From: Xanthobacteraceae bacterium
Lineage (GTDB): Bacteria > Pseudomonadota > Alphaproteobacteria > Rhizobiales > Xanthobacteraceae
NCBI GenBank assembly: GCA_019454205.1
Contig: CP075369.1
Coordinates: 1,674,001-1,738,000 of the forward strand
Reading direction: 5' to 3'
Length of the DNA: 64,000 nt
A program made the position numbers and the translations under genes. A model generated the notes under the pieces. That model worked only from the letters and a program-made list of their open reading frames with translations, was not told where the DNA came from and made no database searches. Each line of letters begins with the position of its first letter. Positions within the stretch are counted from its first letter, which is position 1. Of the stretch, positions 19,567-26,849 are shown one piece after another.

Positions 19567-20694
19567 TCAGCGGCGCTGGGGACGCGGCGGCGGTGGTGGG
19601 CTGTCGGAATCGCCCTCGTCGTCGTCCGCCGCAGGCGGATCGGAGCCGCGCGCGGTGACTCGCGGAAGACCGCCTACAGGCTCCGGACGCTCTTTACGCT
19701 TCACCTGTTGCTGCTGTTTCTTCTCGCCCTTCGGCTGGGCCGACTTGGTGGCCTTTTTCTTCTCGGCAGTCGGGGCAGCCGGCTGATTGGAGGGTGGCGG
19801 AGTAGCGGCATTGCTCGCCGGCGGCTGTTGCGGCGCGCTAACAGGCGGCTGCTGGTTGGCGACAGGTGGTTGCTGCTGCCCTGGCACCGGCGGCACGATG
19901 ATCGGTGTGGTGCTGGTCTGCCCGTTCGGTTGCGGCAGCGGGATCGCAGTATTCGCGGTCGGCAGTTCGTTTTCGTTGGCGCGCCCGCCGATGGTGTAAA
20001 CCGGCGGCGATGCCTGCATGTCGGAGATGTTGAATTCCGGCTTGGTCGCGGTCCAGCCCGGCGAATACTTCGCGAGCAGCGTATCGAACCTACGCGAGGT
20101 CAGGTTGGCCTTGACCTTCTCCGTATCCTTCAGGAGACGGAAGCGTGCGCAGGAATCCGGAATGCACTTATTCTCGGTCGCGAGCACATGCGCGACCAGA
20201 CCGTAGGTATCGGTTTCGAGCGAGCGGCGCAGCACCTCGAAGCGGTCGGCGAAATCCGGTTCGCGCTGCGCGAAGGCAGCAACATCATTGAGAAGTTTCA
20301 ACCGCTCGGTGACATTGCCCACCGCGGTCGCGAGCCGCTGCGGCTCTGCGAAGATCGCCTTCTCGCAGGCTTCATCCAGCACCGGGTTGGCAGAGGAATT
20401 GAGGCAACCAAGAACCGAACCCTGCTGGTTCGCCTGACCAAGCAGATTGTTGGCGCGCTCTTCCAGCGCGCGGCGCTCACCGCTGGTATTGCCTTCCTCG
20501 AAATGTTTCAGACCGAAGTAAGCGCCGCCAGCGACCACGGCCACCAGCGCAAGATTTCCCAGCGCCGCCACGCGGGCACCTTCCCCGCTGCGAGGGCGAA
20601 GCAGAAGGACAAGCGCGAGGAGAACGGAGACGGCGCCAATGGCGACCGCCCATCCCGGCAACGTCACGCCGGCGAACAAGCTGTTCACATCCAT
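19567..20694 (-). CDS. membrane-anchored protein with Pro/Gln-rich tail, unknown function
   Basis: A 375-residue protein. Two hydrophobic segments lie near residues 12-34 and 44-62, followed by a helical soluble region (about 65-215) containing cysteine pairs (GCLNSS..EACEKA, KCIPDSCARF) that could form disulphides in the periplasm. A low-complexity Pro/Gln/Ala then Lys/Arg/Pro-rich tail of about 130 residues ends SPPPPPRPQRR. Such tails can contact the cell wall or partner proteins. I cannot assign a family. It lies between mccA and kup on the same strand, with about 60 bp and 137 bp gaps. Confidence 0.75.
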   Translation of the reverse strand: MDVNSLFAGVTLPGWAVAIGAVSVLLALVLLLRPRSGEGARVAALGNLALVAVVAGGAYFGLKHFEEGNTSGERRALEERANNLLGQANQQGSVLGCLNSSANPVLDEACEKAIFAEPQRLATAVGNVTERLKLLNDVAAFAQREPDFADRFEVLRRSLETDTYGLVAHVLATENKCIPDSCARFRLLKDTEKVKANLTSRRFDTLLAKYSPGWTATKPEFNISDMQASPPVYTIGGRANENELPTANTAIPLPQPNGQTSTTPIIVPPVPGQQQPPVANQQPPVSAPQQPPASNAATPPPSNQPAAPTAEKKKATKSAQPKGEKKQQQQVKRKERPEPVGGLPRVTARGSDPPAADDDEGDSDSPPPPPRPQRR

Positions 20695-20831
20695 GCCGAA
20701 ATACTACCGCATCTGACGCGCCGCCCGAAGGGGCGCGAAGGCCTGCAAAATATAGGGAATTCCCCTAGGGCCAAGCTATTTTTCGTTAACGGCGAAACTG
20801 TGCCGGAGCGGCACAATTTGCCCGAAATCGC

Positions 20832-22760
20832 TCAGATCGCGACCTGAGTTCCAACCTCCACCACCCGCTCCGACGGGATCTGGAAGAAGTTGGTGGCGTC
20901 GTCCGACGAATGCACCAGCGCGATGAACAGCTTGTCCTGCCAGCGAGGCATCAGCGAGTTCTTCGCCGGGCGCAGCGTCCGCCGCGACAGGAAGAACGAC
21001 GTGGACATGATGTCGAAGGTCCAGCCGAGTTTCCGCGCAATCGCGAGCGCCTTCGGTATGTTCGGGCTTTCCATGAAACCGTAGTTGAGCTTCACCCGCG
21101 AGAAGGTCTGGCTCACCGCTTCGAGTTCCACCCGCTCCTCCTGCGGCACGCGCGGCAGGTTGGCGGTGACTACCGTGAGAATAACGTTGTGCTCGTGCAG
21201 CACCTTGTAGTGCTTGAGGCTGTGCAGCAACGCCGTCGGCGCGTTCTCCGGATCGCTGGTCAGAAATACAGCCGTACCCGGCACGCGATGAATCTGCTTC
21301 TTCTCGAGATTCTTCACCAGCGGCTCGAGCGGCACTTCCTGACGGCGGGTCTTATCGAATAGCTGCCGCGCGCCTCGCCGCCACGTCAGGGTGATGAGCA
21401 TAATCAGCGCGGCGATTCCGATTGGCGCCCAGCCGCCATCGTAGAATTTGAACAAATTGGTACCGAGGAAAATCAGGTCGATCGCACCGAGCGGAATGAG
21501 CAGCGCGATAATCGCGAACCAGTTCCATTTCCATACGCGCCGCACCACGACTCCCGCCATCAGCGTAGTCATGAACATCGTTCCCGTCACCGCGATGCCA
21601 TAGGCCGTGGCAAGCGCACTCGACGTATGAAAGATGCCGACAAGCAAAACGACGCCTAGAAGTAGGAACCAGTTCACGCGCGCGACGTAGATTTGCCCGT
21701 AATGAGTCGCCGAGGTGTGACGAACTTCGAGCCGTGGAAGCAGCCCCAACTGGATCGCTTGCTGGGCGAGCGAATAAGCTCCCGTGATAACGGCCTGACT
21801 CGCGACAACCGTCGCGCAGGTCGCCAGCACGATCATCGGCAACAGCGCCCATTCCGGATACAGGAAGTAAAATGGATTGTTGATCGCTACCGGGTCCGAG
21901 AGCACGAGCGCGCCCTGCCCGAGATAGTTCAGGAGGAGCGAAGGCAATACCAGCCAGAACCATGCGTCACGGATCGGCTTGCGCCCGAAGTGACCGAGGT
22001 CGGCGTAGAGTGACTCTGCACCCGTGACCACCAGCACCACTGCACCCAACGTGAACAGGGCAATCCATCCGTTGTTCGCAATGAACTGCGCACCGTAATA
22101 AGGATTGAAAGCTGCCAGCACGCCGGGATCGTCGAACAAATGAATCGCGCCACCCGCCGCAAGCGCAAGAAACCAGAGCAGCGTGATCGGACCGAACCAC
22201 GCGGACACACGCGCGGTACCATACGATTGTACGGCAAAAAGCCCGATGAGGATGACGAGCGCAATCGGCACCACGAAAGGCTCGAGCGCCGGCGTAGCAA
22301 TCTTCAAACCTTCGACGGCCGATAACACCGACAAGGCTGGCGTGATCATCGCGTCGCCATAGAACAGCGCGGCTCCGATCAACCCGAAAAGTAGGATCAC
22401 TTTGCTGGACCGCCCCAGCGAGCGCTGCGCCAGCGCCATCAAGGCCAGCGTGCCGCCCTCTCCATTATTGTCCGCGCGCAGAAGCAGCACGACGTACTTC
22501 ACGGTTACGACCAGCAGGAGCGCCCAGATGATCAGCGACAACAGGCCGATCACGGCTGGCCGGCCCACCATGCCGCCACCTGCGGCCGCGGTTACAGCCA
22601 CGCGGAAGGCGTAGAGCGGACTGGTGCCGATATCCCCGTAAACGATACCAACGGAGCCTATGACCAGCCCCAGATAACCGGCCTTCGTCACGGTCCCGGC
22701 ATGGCCGTTTGCCTGCGGCGAAGTCGCGGCGGGCACCGCGTCAGGATCGTTCATGGCCAT
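20832..22760 (-). CDS. kup: Kup-type low-affinity potassium uptake protein
   Basis: A 642-residue KUP/HAK/KT transporter that imports K+ (with H+) across the inner membrane. Diagnostic are IGSVGIVYGDIGTSPLYAF at the first helix, about twelve membrane segments, and a C-terminal cytoplasmic domain with RVPGTAVFLTSDPENAP and NIPKALAIA. ATG 22760 (MAMNDPDAV) or ATG 22754 are the natural starts; the open frame further upstream is not family-like. It is divergent from a small stress-type gene. A weak hairpin (20799-20815) follows the stop. Confidence 0.96.
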   Translation of the reverse strand: MAMNDPDAVPAATSPQANGHAGTVTKAGYLGLVIGSVGIVYGDIGTSPLYAFRVAVTAAAGGGMVGRPAVIGLLSLIIWALLLVVTVKYVVLLLRADNNGEGGTLALMALAQRSLGRSSKVILLFGLIGAALFYGDAMITPALSVLSAVEGLKIATPALEPFVVPIALVILIGLFAVQSYGTARVSAWFGPITLLWFLALAAGGAIHLFDDPGVLAAFNPYYGAQFIANNGWIALFTLGAVVLVVTGAESLYADLGHFGRKPIRDAWFWLVLPSLLLNYLGQGALVLSDPVAINNPFYFLYPEWALLPMIVLATCATVVASQAVITGAYSLAQQAIQLGLLPRLEVRHTSATHYGQIYVARVNWFLLLGVVLLVGIFHTSSALATAYGIAVTGTMFMTTLMAGVVVRRVWKWNWFAIIALLIPLGAIDLIFLGTNLFKFYDGGWAPIGIAALIMLITLTWRRGARQLFDKTRRQEVPLEPLVKNLEKKQIHRVPGTAVFLTSDPENAPTALLHSLKHYKVLHEHNVILTVVTANLPRVPQEERVELEAVSQTFSRVKLNYGFMESPNIPKALAIARKLGWTFDIMSTSFFLSRRTLRPAKNSLMPRWQDKLFIALVHSSDDATNFFQIPSERVVEVGTQVAI

Positions 22761-22908
22761 CGGAAAAATCGCTTTCGCGCTGCAATAGCGGAAATGGGGC
22801 GGGCTTCTACACCCGGCCCTTCGCGGCGTCCATGCCCTCGGCCGCCGGGGCTTATGCAATGCTTTAACAAGGCCAAAGTTTCCAAGGCCGGCAATAATTT
22901 AACGACCG

Positions 22909-22933
22909 GGAACCTTCATTGCGCAGCGGGGTT
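22909..22933 (+). promoter_or_regulatory. candidate EcfG-type (general stress) promoter
   Basis: GGAAC (22909-22913), a 16-bp spacer, then GGTT (22930-22933). The alphaproteobacterial EcfG consensus is GGAAC-N16/17-CGTT, so this is one mismatch from perfect. It sits 28 bp upstream of the start of the 64-residue membrane protein. Confidence 0.6.
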
Positions 22934-22960
22934 ATTACGCCAGCAAGGCTGGAGATTTCA

Positions 22961-23155
22961 ATGCGTTTTCTGCTCGGAATTATCGCGGGCTGCGCCCTCA
23001 CTATCCTCACCGCCTACATGGTCGACAACCGCGGCGCCATCACTGGCACGACCGTAACCGTGGAGCGCCAGATGGTTAACTGGGATGTCGTCTCGGCAAA
23101 CTGGCAGCGCTTTTCGGAGCGGGTACGGGGTGAGTGGCGCAAGCTAGCAGGTTGA
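22961..23155 (+). CDS. small signal-anchored protein, unknown function
   Basis: A 64-residue protein: an N-terminal hydrophobic anchor (MRFLLGIIAGCALTILTAYMV), then a polar domain ending WQRFSERVRGEWRKLAG. GGAG six bases upstream fixes ATG 22961. An EcfG-like promoter element lies just upstream and a strong terminator about 75 bp downstream, so it is a monocistronic unit, probably induced by general stress. The family is unknown to me. It probably faces the periplasm while anchored in the inner membrane. Confidence 0.72.
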   Translation: MRFLLGIIAGCALTILTAYMVDNRGAITGTTVTVERQMVNWDVVSANWQRFSERVRGEWRKLAG

Positions 23156-23230
23156 AATCTCGGAAACCCCTACCACATGTGAAGTCCCCCAACCGGAGAG
23201 GCGTCCCCCCTCGCGCTTTCCGGAAATCAG

Positions 23231-23266
23231 GAAGCCCGGTGATTGCCCGCCGGGCTTCTTTTTTTG
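23231..23266 (+). terminator. intrinsic terminator
   Basis: GAAGCCCGG / CCGGGCTTC, a perfect 9-bp stem with a 10-nt loop, followed by a run of eight T residues. It ends the unit of the 64-residue protein. Confidence 0.93.
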
Positions 23267-23354
23267 TGCGTTTTGTAAGTAGAAGACGATATTGCTTCCC
23301 GACTGCCGGATGGGCAAAGTCGGTATCCGAACAACTACAGGGAGAAGGCCCCCA

Positions 23355-23702
23355 ATGAGCATTTTCGGTAAAATCATGAGCGCGATCTTCGGCTCGAAGG
23401 AAGTCAAAGCCGACGGAACGCCGGTCAGCTCCGGTGCGCTGCCGATGGTGGACGTCGAGGCGATGATGGAGAAGCTCGCCAAGGAGAGCGGCAAGCCGTC
23501 CAACTGGCGCGTCTCGATTGTCGACCTGATGACGCTGCTGAAGCTCGATGCCAGCCTTAAGGCTCGTCAGGATCTGGCGAAAGAATTGGGTTATACCGGC
23601 AACGTCAATGACACCGCGCCGATGAACATCTGGCTGCACAAGCAGGTCATGACCAAGATCGCGGACGCCGGCGGCAAGATCCCCGCCGATCTCAAAGCGT
23701 AA
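23355..23702 (+). CDS. DUF3597 domain-containing protein
   Basis: A 115-residue soluble protein matching DUF3597: MSIFGKIMSAIFGS start, then VDVEAMMEKLAKESGKPSNW, SIVDLMTLLKLDASLKAR and the ending MNIWLHKQVMTKIADAGGK. Structures of the family are small helical bundles with some resemblance to peptidoglycan-binding or LysM-associated modules, but the function is unknown. GGAGAAGG precedes ATG 23355. It stands alone between two strong terminators. Confidence 0.87.
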   Translation: MSIFGKIMSAIFGSKEVKADGTPVSSGALPMVDVEAMMEKLAKESGKPSNWRVSIVDLMTLLKLDASLKARQDLAKELGYTGNVNDTAPMNIWLHKQVMTKIADAGGKIPADLKA

Positions 23703-23725
23703 GCCCCTTTTCATTCAAGACCGGA

Positions 23726-23765
23726 ACGGCGGGATGCGGGAAATCGCATTCCGCCGTTTCCTTTT
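23726..23765 (+). terminator. intrinsic terminator after DUF3597
   Basis: A 14-bp stem AACGGCGGGATGCG / CGCATTCCGCCGTT (one wobble pair), 6-nt loop, then TCCTTTTCC. Confidence 0.85.
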
Positions 23766-23805
23766 CCGCCCCTTCCGCGCCGCGCGCCCGCCTGTCGCCC
23801 TCCGG

Positions 23806-23830
23806 GGAACCAGCCGCAGCCGCGCGCGTT
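23806..23830 (+). promoter_or_regulatory. EcfG-type (general stress response) promoter
   Basis: GGAAC (23806-23810), 16-bp spacer, CGTT (23827-23830): an exact match to the EcfG sigma-factor consensus GGAAC-N16/17-CGTT. It lies 33 bp upstream of the first gene of a two-gene micro-operon. Confidence 0.78.
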
Positions 23831-23863
23831 AACACCCAAGTTCTCTCCCAACAGGAGGACGTT

Positions 23864-24043
23864 ATGGGTGGCCTCAAGCGAGTCGATCGAATTTTACGGG
23901 CACAGCGGGCGCTGCGGCGTGCCGAACGCGAACACATGCTGCATCTCGTCGGTGACGAGGTGGCGATGGACACGCCAGATTCCGCAATGATCGCGGTTTC
24001 GTCCCGCGACCGGAGAACCGTCGTTCCGGATGATCTCCAATGA
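23864..24043 (+). CDS. very small protein, first gene of an EcfG-type micro-operon
   Basis: A 59-residue protein beginning MGGLKRVDRILRAQRALRR. The N-terminal half is a basic amphipathic helix, and the C-terminal half is polar and ends VVPDDLQ. Shine-Dalgarno ACAGGAGGA is ideally placed before ATG 23864. Its stop overlaps the next start as ATGA, which supports a real, translated gene. The upstream EcfG consensus suggests induction by general stress through PhyR/NepR/EcfG. No family is recognised. The basic helix could bind nucleic acid or membrane, but that is a guess. Confidence 0.7.
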   Translation: MGGLKRVDRILRAQRALRRAEREHMLHLVGDEVAMDTPDSAMIAVSSRDRRTVVPDDLQ

Positions 24044-24261
24044 CCCGCGCTGCCGCATTCAAGAATGCCCGCGCCGACCAGGCGCGTCATCCGGTGCGTC
24101 CGGCAGGCAAGGACGCGATGCGCGACCCGCCTGCCGAATGGGACAAGCTCGACGAGATAATCGACGAGTCTTTCCCGGCGAGCGACCCGCCCGCGCACAA
24201 CACGCGCGGCGTCAAGAAACTCGACGAGCGCGTGTTGAAACGGGCGTTCCGCAAGAACTGA
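24040..24261 (+). CDS. small DESFPASDPP-motif protein
   Basis: A 73-residue hydrophilic protein. It carries the motif DEIIDESFPASDPPAHNT in its middle, a short signature I recall from many small uncharacterised proteins of Proteobacteria (often near stress genes). The tail is basic (RVLKRAFRKN). ATG 24040 overlaps the previous stop by 4 bp, so the pair is translationally coupled. Its function is unknown. Its place behind an EcfG-type promoter suggests a general-stress role. Confidence 0.75.
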   Translation: MTRAAAFKNARADQARHPVRPAGKDAMRDPPAEWDKLDEIIDESFPASDPPAHNTRGVKKLDERVLKRAFRKN

Positions 24262-24262
24262 A

Positions 24263-24682
24263 CTACTTCTTTGTGTACGGCACAGCGATCGGCTTGCCTT
24301 TCGCGTTGACGCGAACCACGACGATTTTGGCGTTCGTGCTTCCGCTGTTCACCGCCGAATGCGGTGTGCCCGGCTGGATGTGGAAGCCCTCGCCTGCCTT
24401 CAGCTTGCGGCTATCCTTGCCTTCTTCCTGCAACGTCAATTCGCCTTCGACGACATAGGAAATCTCATGACCGTCCGGGTGCGTGTGCCACGGCACCACC
24501 GCGCCCGGATTGATCTCAAGAAATTGCATGATGGTTTCCTGACCATCGAGTCCCTTGAGATCGTCACGGAGCACGTTCTTGGCGGCGATACCGGCGGGCG
24601 CCGGTGCCTGCTGCGCGATGGAGTGCGTGACCCCGAACGCAACGGCTAGCGCGAAAGCGGCAAAAGCGATTCTCATTTTCAT
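24263..24682 (-). CDS. secreted cupin-domain protein
   Basis: A 139-residue small cupin with a signal peptide (MKMRIAFAAFALAVAFGVTH ending near SIAQQ). The metal-site motif is WHTHPDGHEISYVVEGE (two histidines and a glutamate), and the second cupin motif PGTPHSAVNSG supplies the fourth ligand. Single-domain periplasmic cupins of this kind are usually of unknown activity. GGGAGGA precedes ATG 24682, which decides the start. Its stop is 2 bp from the stop of the convergent DESFPASDPP gene. Confidence 0.85.
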   Translation of the reverse strand: MKMRIAFAAFALAVAFGVTHSIAQQAPAPAGIAAKNVLRDDLKGLDGQETIMQFLEINPGAVVPWHTHPDGHEISYVVEGELTLQEEGKDSRKLKAGEGFHIQPGTPHSAVNSGSTNAKIVVVRVNAKGKPIAVPYTKK

Positions 24683-24870
24683 AGACTTCCTCCCTGCGCC
24701 ATTGGCGGCGCGGTAAGGAAAAGTATGGCGCGAGCCACGCGCGGCGTCATTAACGCGCCGCGGCAAGACCAGCCCCCACGAAATTGTCATCGCTGCCCGC
24801 TTCTGAAGCAGGCGGAATCCTTTACGATGCGGATACGCGAAACCGGGAGAGACCTTGGCGGGAGGCGGAC

Positions 24871-25485
24871 TTGGACTCCAAATTCACCGATCCGAACCGT
24901 GTGTTGAAATTCGGCCGCGAGAAAGTGCTGCGCGGCTTTCTCGTCATCGGACTGATCGCCCTCGCCTTCGGGATTTTCGGCGTCTCCTATGACAACACAT
25001 CCAATATCAAGCCGGTCGCCTATCTGTGCTTCTTTATCGGCTTGGCGCTTTGTCTCTACGCCATGCACAAGACCTTCAATCCCGGCAAGCCCATCGCGGT
25101 GCTCTCCCCCGAAGGCATCGAACTCGACATCGAGTGGGTGAAGACCTTCCTCATCCCGTGGCACAAGGTGAAGAACATCGAGAAGATCGACGTCCGCGTG
25201 CCGACCAAAGGCTGGCACAAAACCTACCATGATGTGACAGCGGTCGTGGTTGCGAAGTCATTCTACGACCGCGAGATCCACGTCGATAACCTAATCCTGC
25301 GCGGTCCGGGCTGGGCACATAATTTCATCGACAACGGCGACACGGTGCAGGTCGCGCTGAACCATGCGGTGTTGCCGGCAAGCGCCGAAGAAATCTTCAC
25401 GGCAGTCGATACGCGCTGGAAGGCATTCCGCGGAAGCAAGCCCGGCGACGCCCCCGCTCCGCGGAAAGCCGCAAAGAAGAAATGA
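24871..25485 (+). CDS. membrane protein with PH-like domain, first of a paralogous pair
   Basis: A 204-residue protein with two adjacent hydrophobic helices (about residues 30-48 and 58-75), then a beta-rich soluble domain (GIELDIEWVKTFLIPWHKVKN...) reminiscent of bacterial PH-like membrane proteins. The conserved block FYDREIHVDNLILRGPGW is shared with the next gene. The start is TTG 24871, supported by GGGAGG five bases upstream; upstream in-frame starts lack a ribosome site. It overlaps the downstream paralogue by ATGA. The tail is Lys/Pro-rich. Function unknown. Confidence 0.78.
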   Translation: MDSKFTDPNRVLKFGREKVLRGFLVIGLIALAFGIFGVSYDNTSNIKPVAYLCFFIGLALCLYAMHKTFNPGKPIAVLSPEGIELDIEWVKTFLIPWHKVKNIEKIDVRVPTKGWHKTYHDVTAVVVAKSFYDREIHVDNLILRGPGWAHNFIDNGDTVQVALNHAVLPASAEEIFTAVDTRWKAFRGSKPGDAPAPRKAAKKK

Positions 25486-26045
25486 CGGCTCCCGTTAACG
25501 TGCATGAGCGGCTGGTCTGGAGCCGCGGCAAGCTGCACCGGATGCGAATGACAGTCTTCGTACTGGGCACTGCCGCCGCCATCACGGGCGCGTTCATCGT
25601 GGAAAAGGATTTGCAACGCTTTGCCCTTGGTGTTGCCGCCGCCGTCTTCCTCGGCTTCGCCGTCTATGATCTCTTTCGCACGCTGGAGAACGCCGCCCTG
25701 ATCGAATTGCTGCCGGCGGGCATCATCTTTCGTACGACGAACGAGGACTTCATCGTGCCGTGGAATGAAATCCACGGCGTCAATACCATCGACGTTCATG
25801 CGGAATTTCGCGGGCGTGAGGAAATCTATCCCGGCGTGACGGTCGTTCTCGTCTCGAAATTATTCTACGACCGCGTGATCCACGAAGGCTGGATGATCAT
25901 GCGCGGCCCCGGCTGGGACGCGCATTTCATTCCCGAGGGCGACAAGATGCAACTAGCGCTGCATCATGAAATCCTGCCCGCGACGGCGGCGGAAGTAAGG
26001 AGACAAGTGGAGGAACGGTGGAAGTTCTTTAAGTCACAAGCTTAG
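25482..26045 (+). CDS. membrane protein with PH-like domain, second of a paralogous pair
   Basis: A 187-residue protein with two hydrophobic helices near residues 23-42 and 48-66, then a soluble domain. It shares FYDRVIHEGWMIMRGPGW and GDKMQLALHHEILPATAAE with its upstream neighbour (FYDREIH..RGPGW, GDTVQVALNHAVLPASAEE). ATG 25482 overlaps the first gene's stop by 4 bp. The two probably form a heteromeric membrane complex, which is inference. The stop overlaps the stop of the convergent hydrolase (shared TTAG). Confidence 0.78.
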   Translation: MTAPVNVHERLVWSRGKLHRMRMTVFVLGTAAAITGAFIVEKDLQRFALGVAAAVFLGFAVYDLFRTLENAALIELLPAGIIFRTTNEDFIVPWNEIHGVNTIDVHAEFRGREEIYPGVTVVLVSKLFYDRVIHEGWMIMRGPGWDAHFIPEGDKMQLALHHEILPATAAEVRRQVEERWKFFKSQA

Positions 26046-26803
26046 ATAAAAAAACTGCTAATCAATTCCGCTATTTCGCGTGGCCTCGTCACCGTCGGCA
26101 CGTGTCCCGCACCCTCCAGCACTTCCAACGTGCTACCCGCGATCAGTCCATTCAGCTTCTTTGCCGAGGCCAGCGGGTTGATTACGTCCCTCTCGCCGTG
26201 GATCAGCAGCGTCGGCAGCTTGATGCTTGCCACCCTCTCCTCGACGCTGACGCCGTACAGCAATTCCATCAGTTGCGCGGCGTGTTCGGGATCGGCGCGG
26301 TACACGATCTTCTTGCCCCATTGCCGCCAGTGCGCGCCGTCCTGCTCCGGCACGCAATAATCGACGAACTGATCGATGAACGGCTTGTAGTTCTTGCGGC
26401 AGGCCGCGATGCGGTCGTCCAGCGAACCGGGCGGTGAAGTCTCCCACCGCCCGCCGACAAGACACAATCCTTCAAAACGATCGGGCGCGCGCAGCACGGC
26501 TTCGAGCCCCACCATCGAACCCGCCGACTCGGCCGCCAGCACGCAACGATCGATCTTGAGCGCGTCGAGCACCCAGAACAGGTCGTCAACGAGATGCTCG
26601 AAGGTGATGCGCGGCGGTGTGTGCGTGCTGGCGCCAGTGCCACGGTGATCGTACGTCACCGTGCGCCAGTGGCGGCTCAGAATTTCGAAGGGCGAATGCC
26701 AGAGTTCACCGCTGCCGACCCAGCCGCCGTGCGCTACTATCGTCTTCGAACCGGAACCGAAATCGCTAACGAATAAATTCGCGTCTTCGCGCTTATAAAA
26801 CAT
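26042..26803 (-). CDS. alpha/beta-hydrolase fold protein
   Basis: A 253-residue alpha/beta hydrolase. The oxyanion region is VAHGGWVGSGELW, and the strand before the lid is VTYDHRGTGAST. The nucleophile elbow is A-E-S-A-G (in LAAESAGSMVG) rather than G-x-S-x-G, the acid is in IHGERDVINP, and the catalytic histidine is in EGAGHVPTV. It is a general esterase/hydrolase type with no specific substrate. ATG 26803 has GGGGAG just upstream; a TTG four codons earlier is possible. Confidence 0.85.
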   Translation of the reverse strand: MFYKREDANLFVSDFGSGSKTIVAHGGWVGSGELWHSPFEILSRHWRTVTYDHRGTGASTHTPPRITFEHLVDDLFWVLDALKIDRCVLAAESAGSMVGLEAVLRAPDRFEGLCLVGGRWETSPPGSLDDRIAACRKNYKPFIDQFVDYCVPEQDGAHWRQWGKKIVYRADPEHAAQLMELLYGVSVEERVASIKLPTLLIHGERDVINPLASAKKLNGLIAGSTLEVLEGAGHVPTVTRPREIAELISSFFI

Positions 26804-26823
26804 CAGGCTCCCCAAGCCGCCGC

Positions 26824-26849
26824 TTACATTCTCTTGTTACATTCTCCTG
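26824..26849. repeat. 13-bp tandem duplication covering a stop codon
   Basis: TTACATTCTC plus three bases is repeated twice in tandem (26824-26836 and 26837-26849; 12 of 13 positions identical). The right copy encodes the last residues and TAA stop of the acyl-CoA dehydrogenase on the minus strand. The left copy is a spare ATGTAA just past the stop. Confidence 0.8.

Noticed and set aside
20799..20815. Hairpin TGTGCC-GGAGC-GGCACA past the kup stop.
   Set aside because: Stem of only six bases and a weak T run. It could be part of kup termination but is not strong enough to annotate as a terminator.
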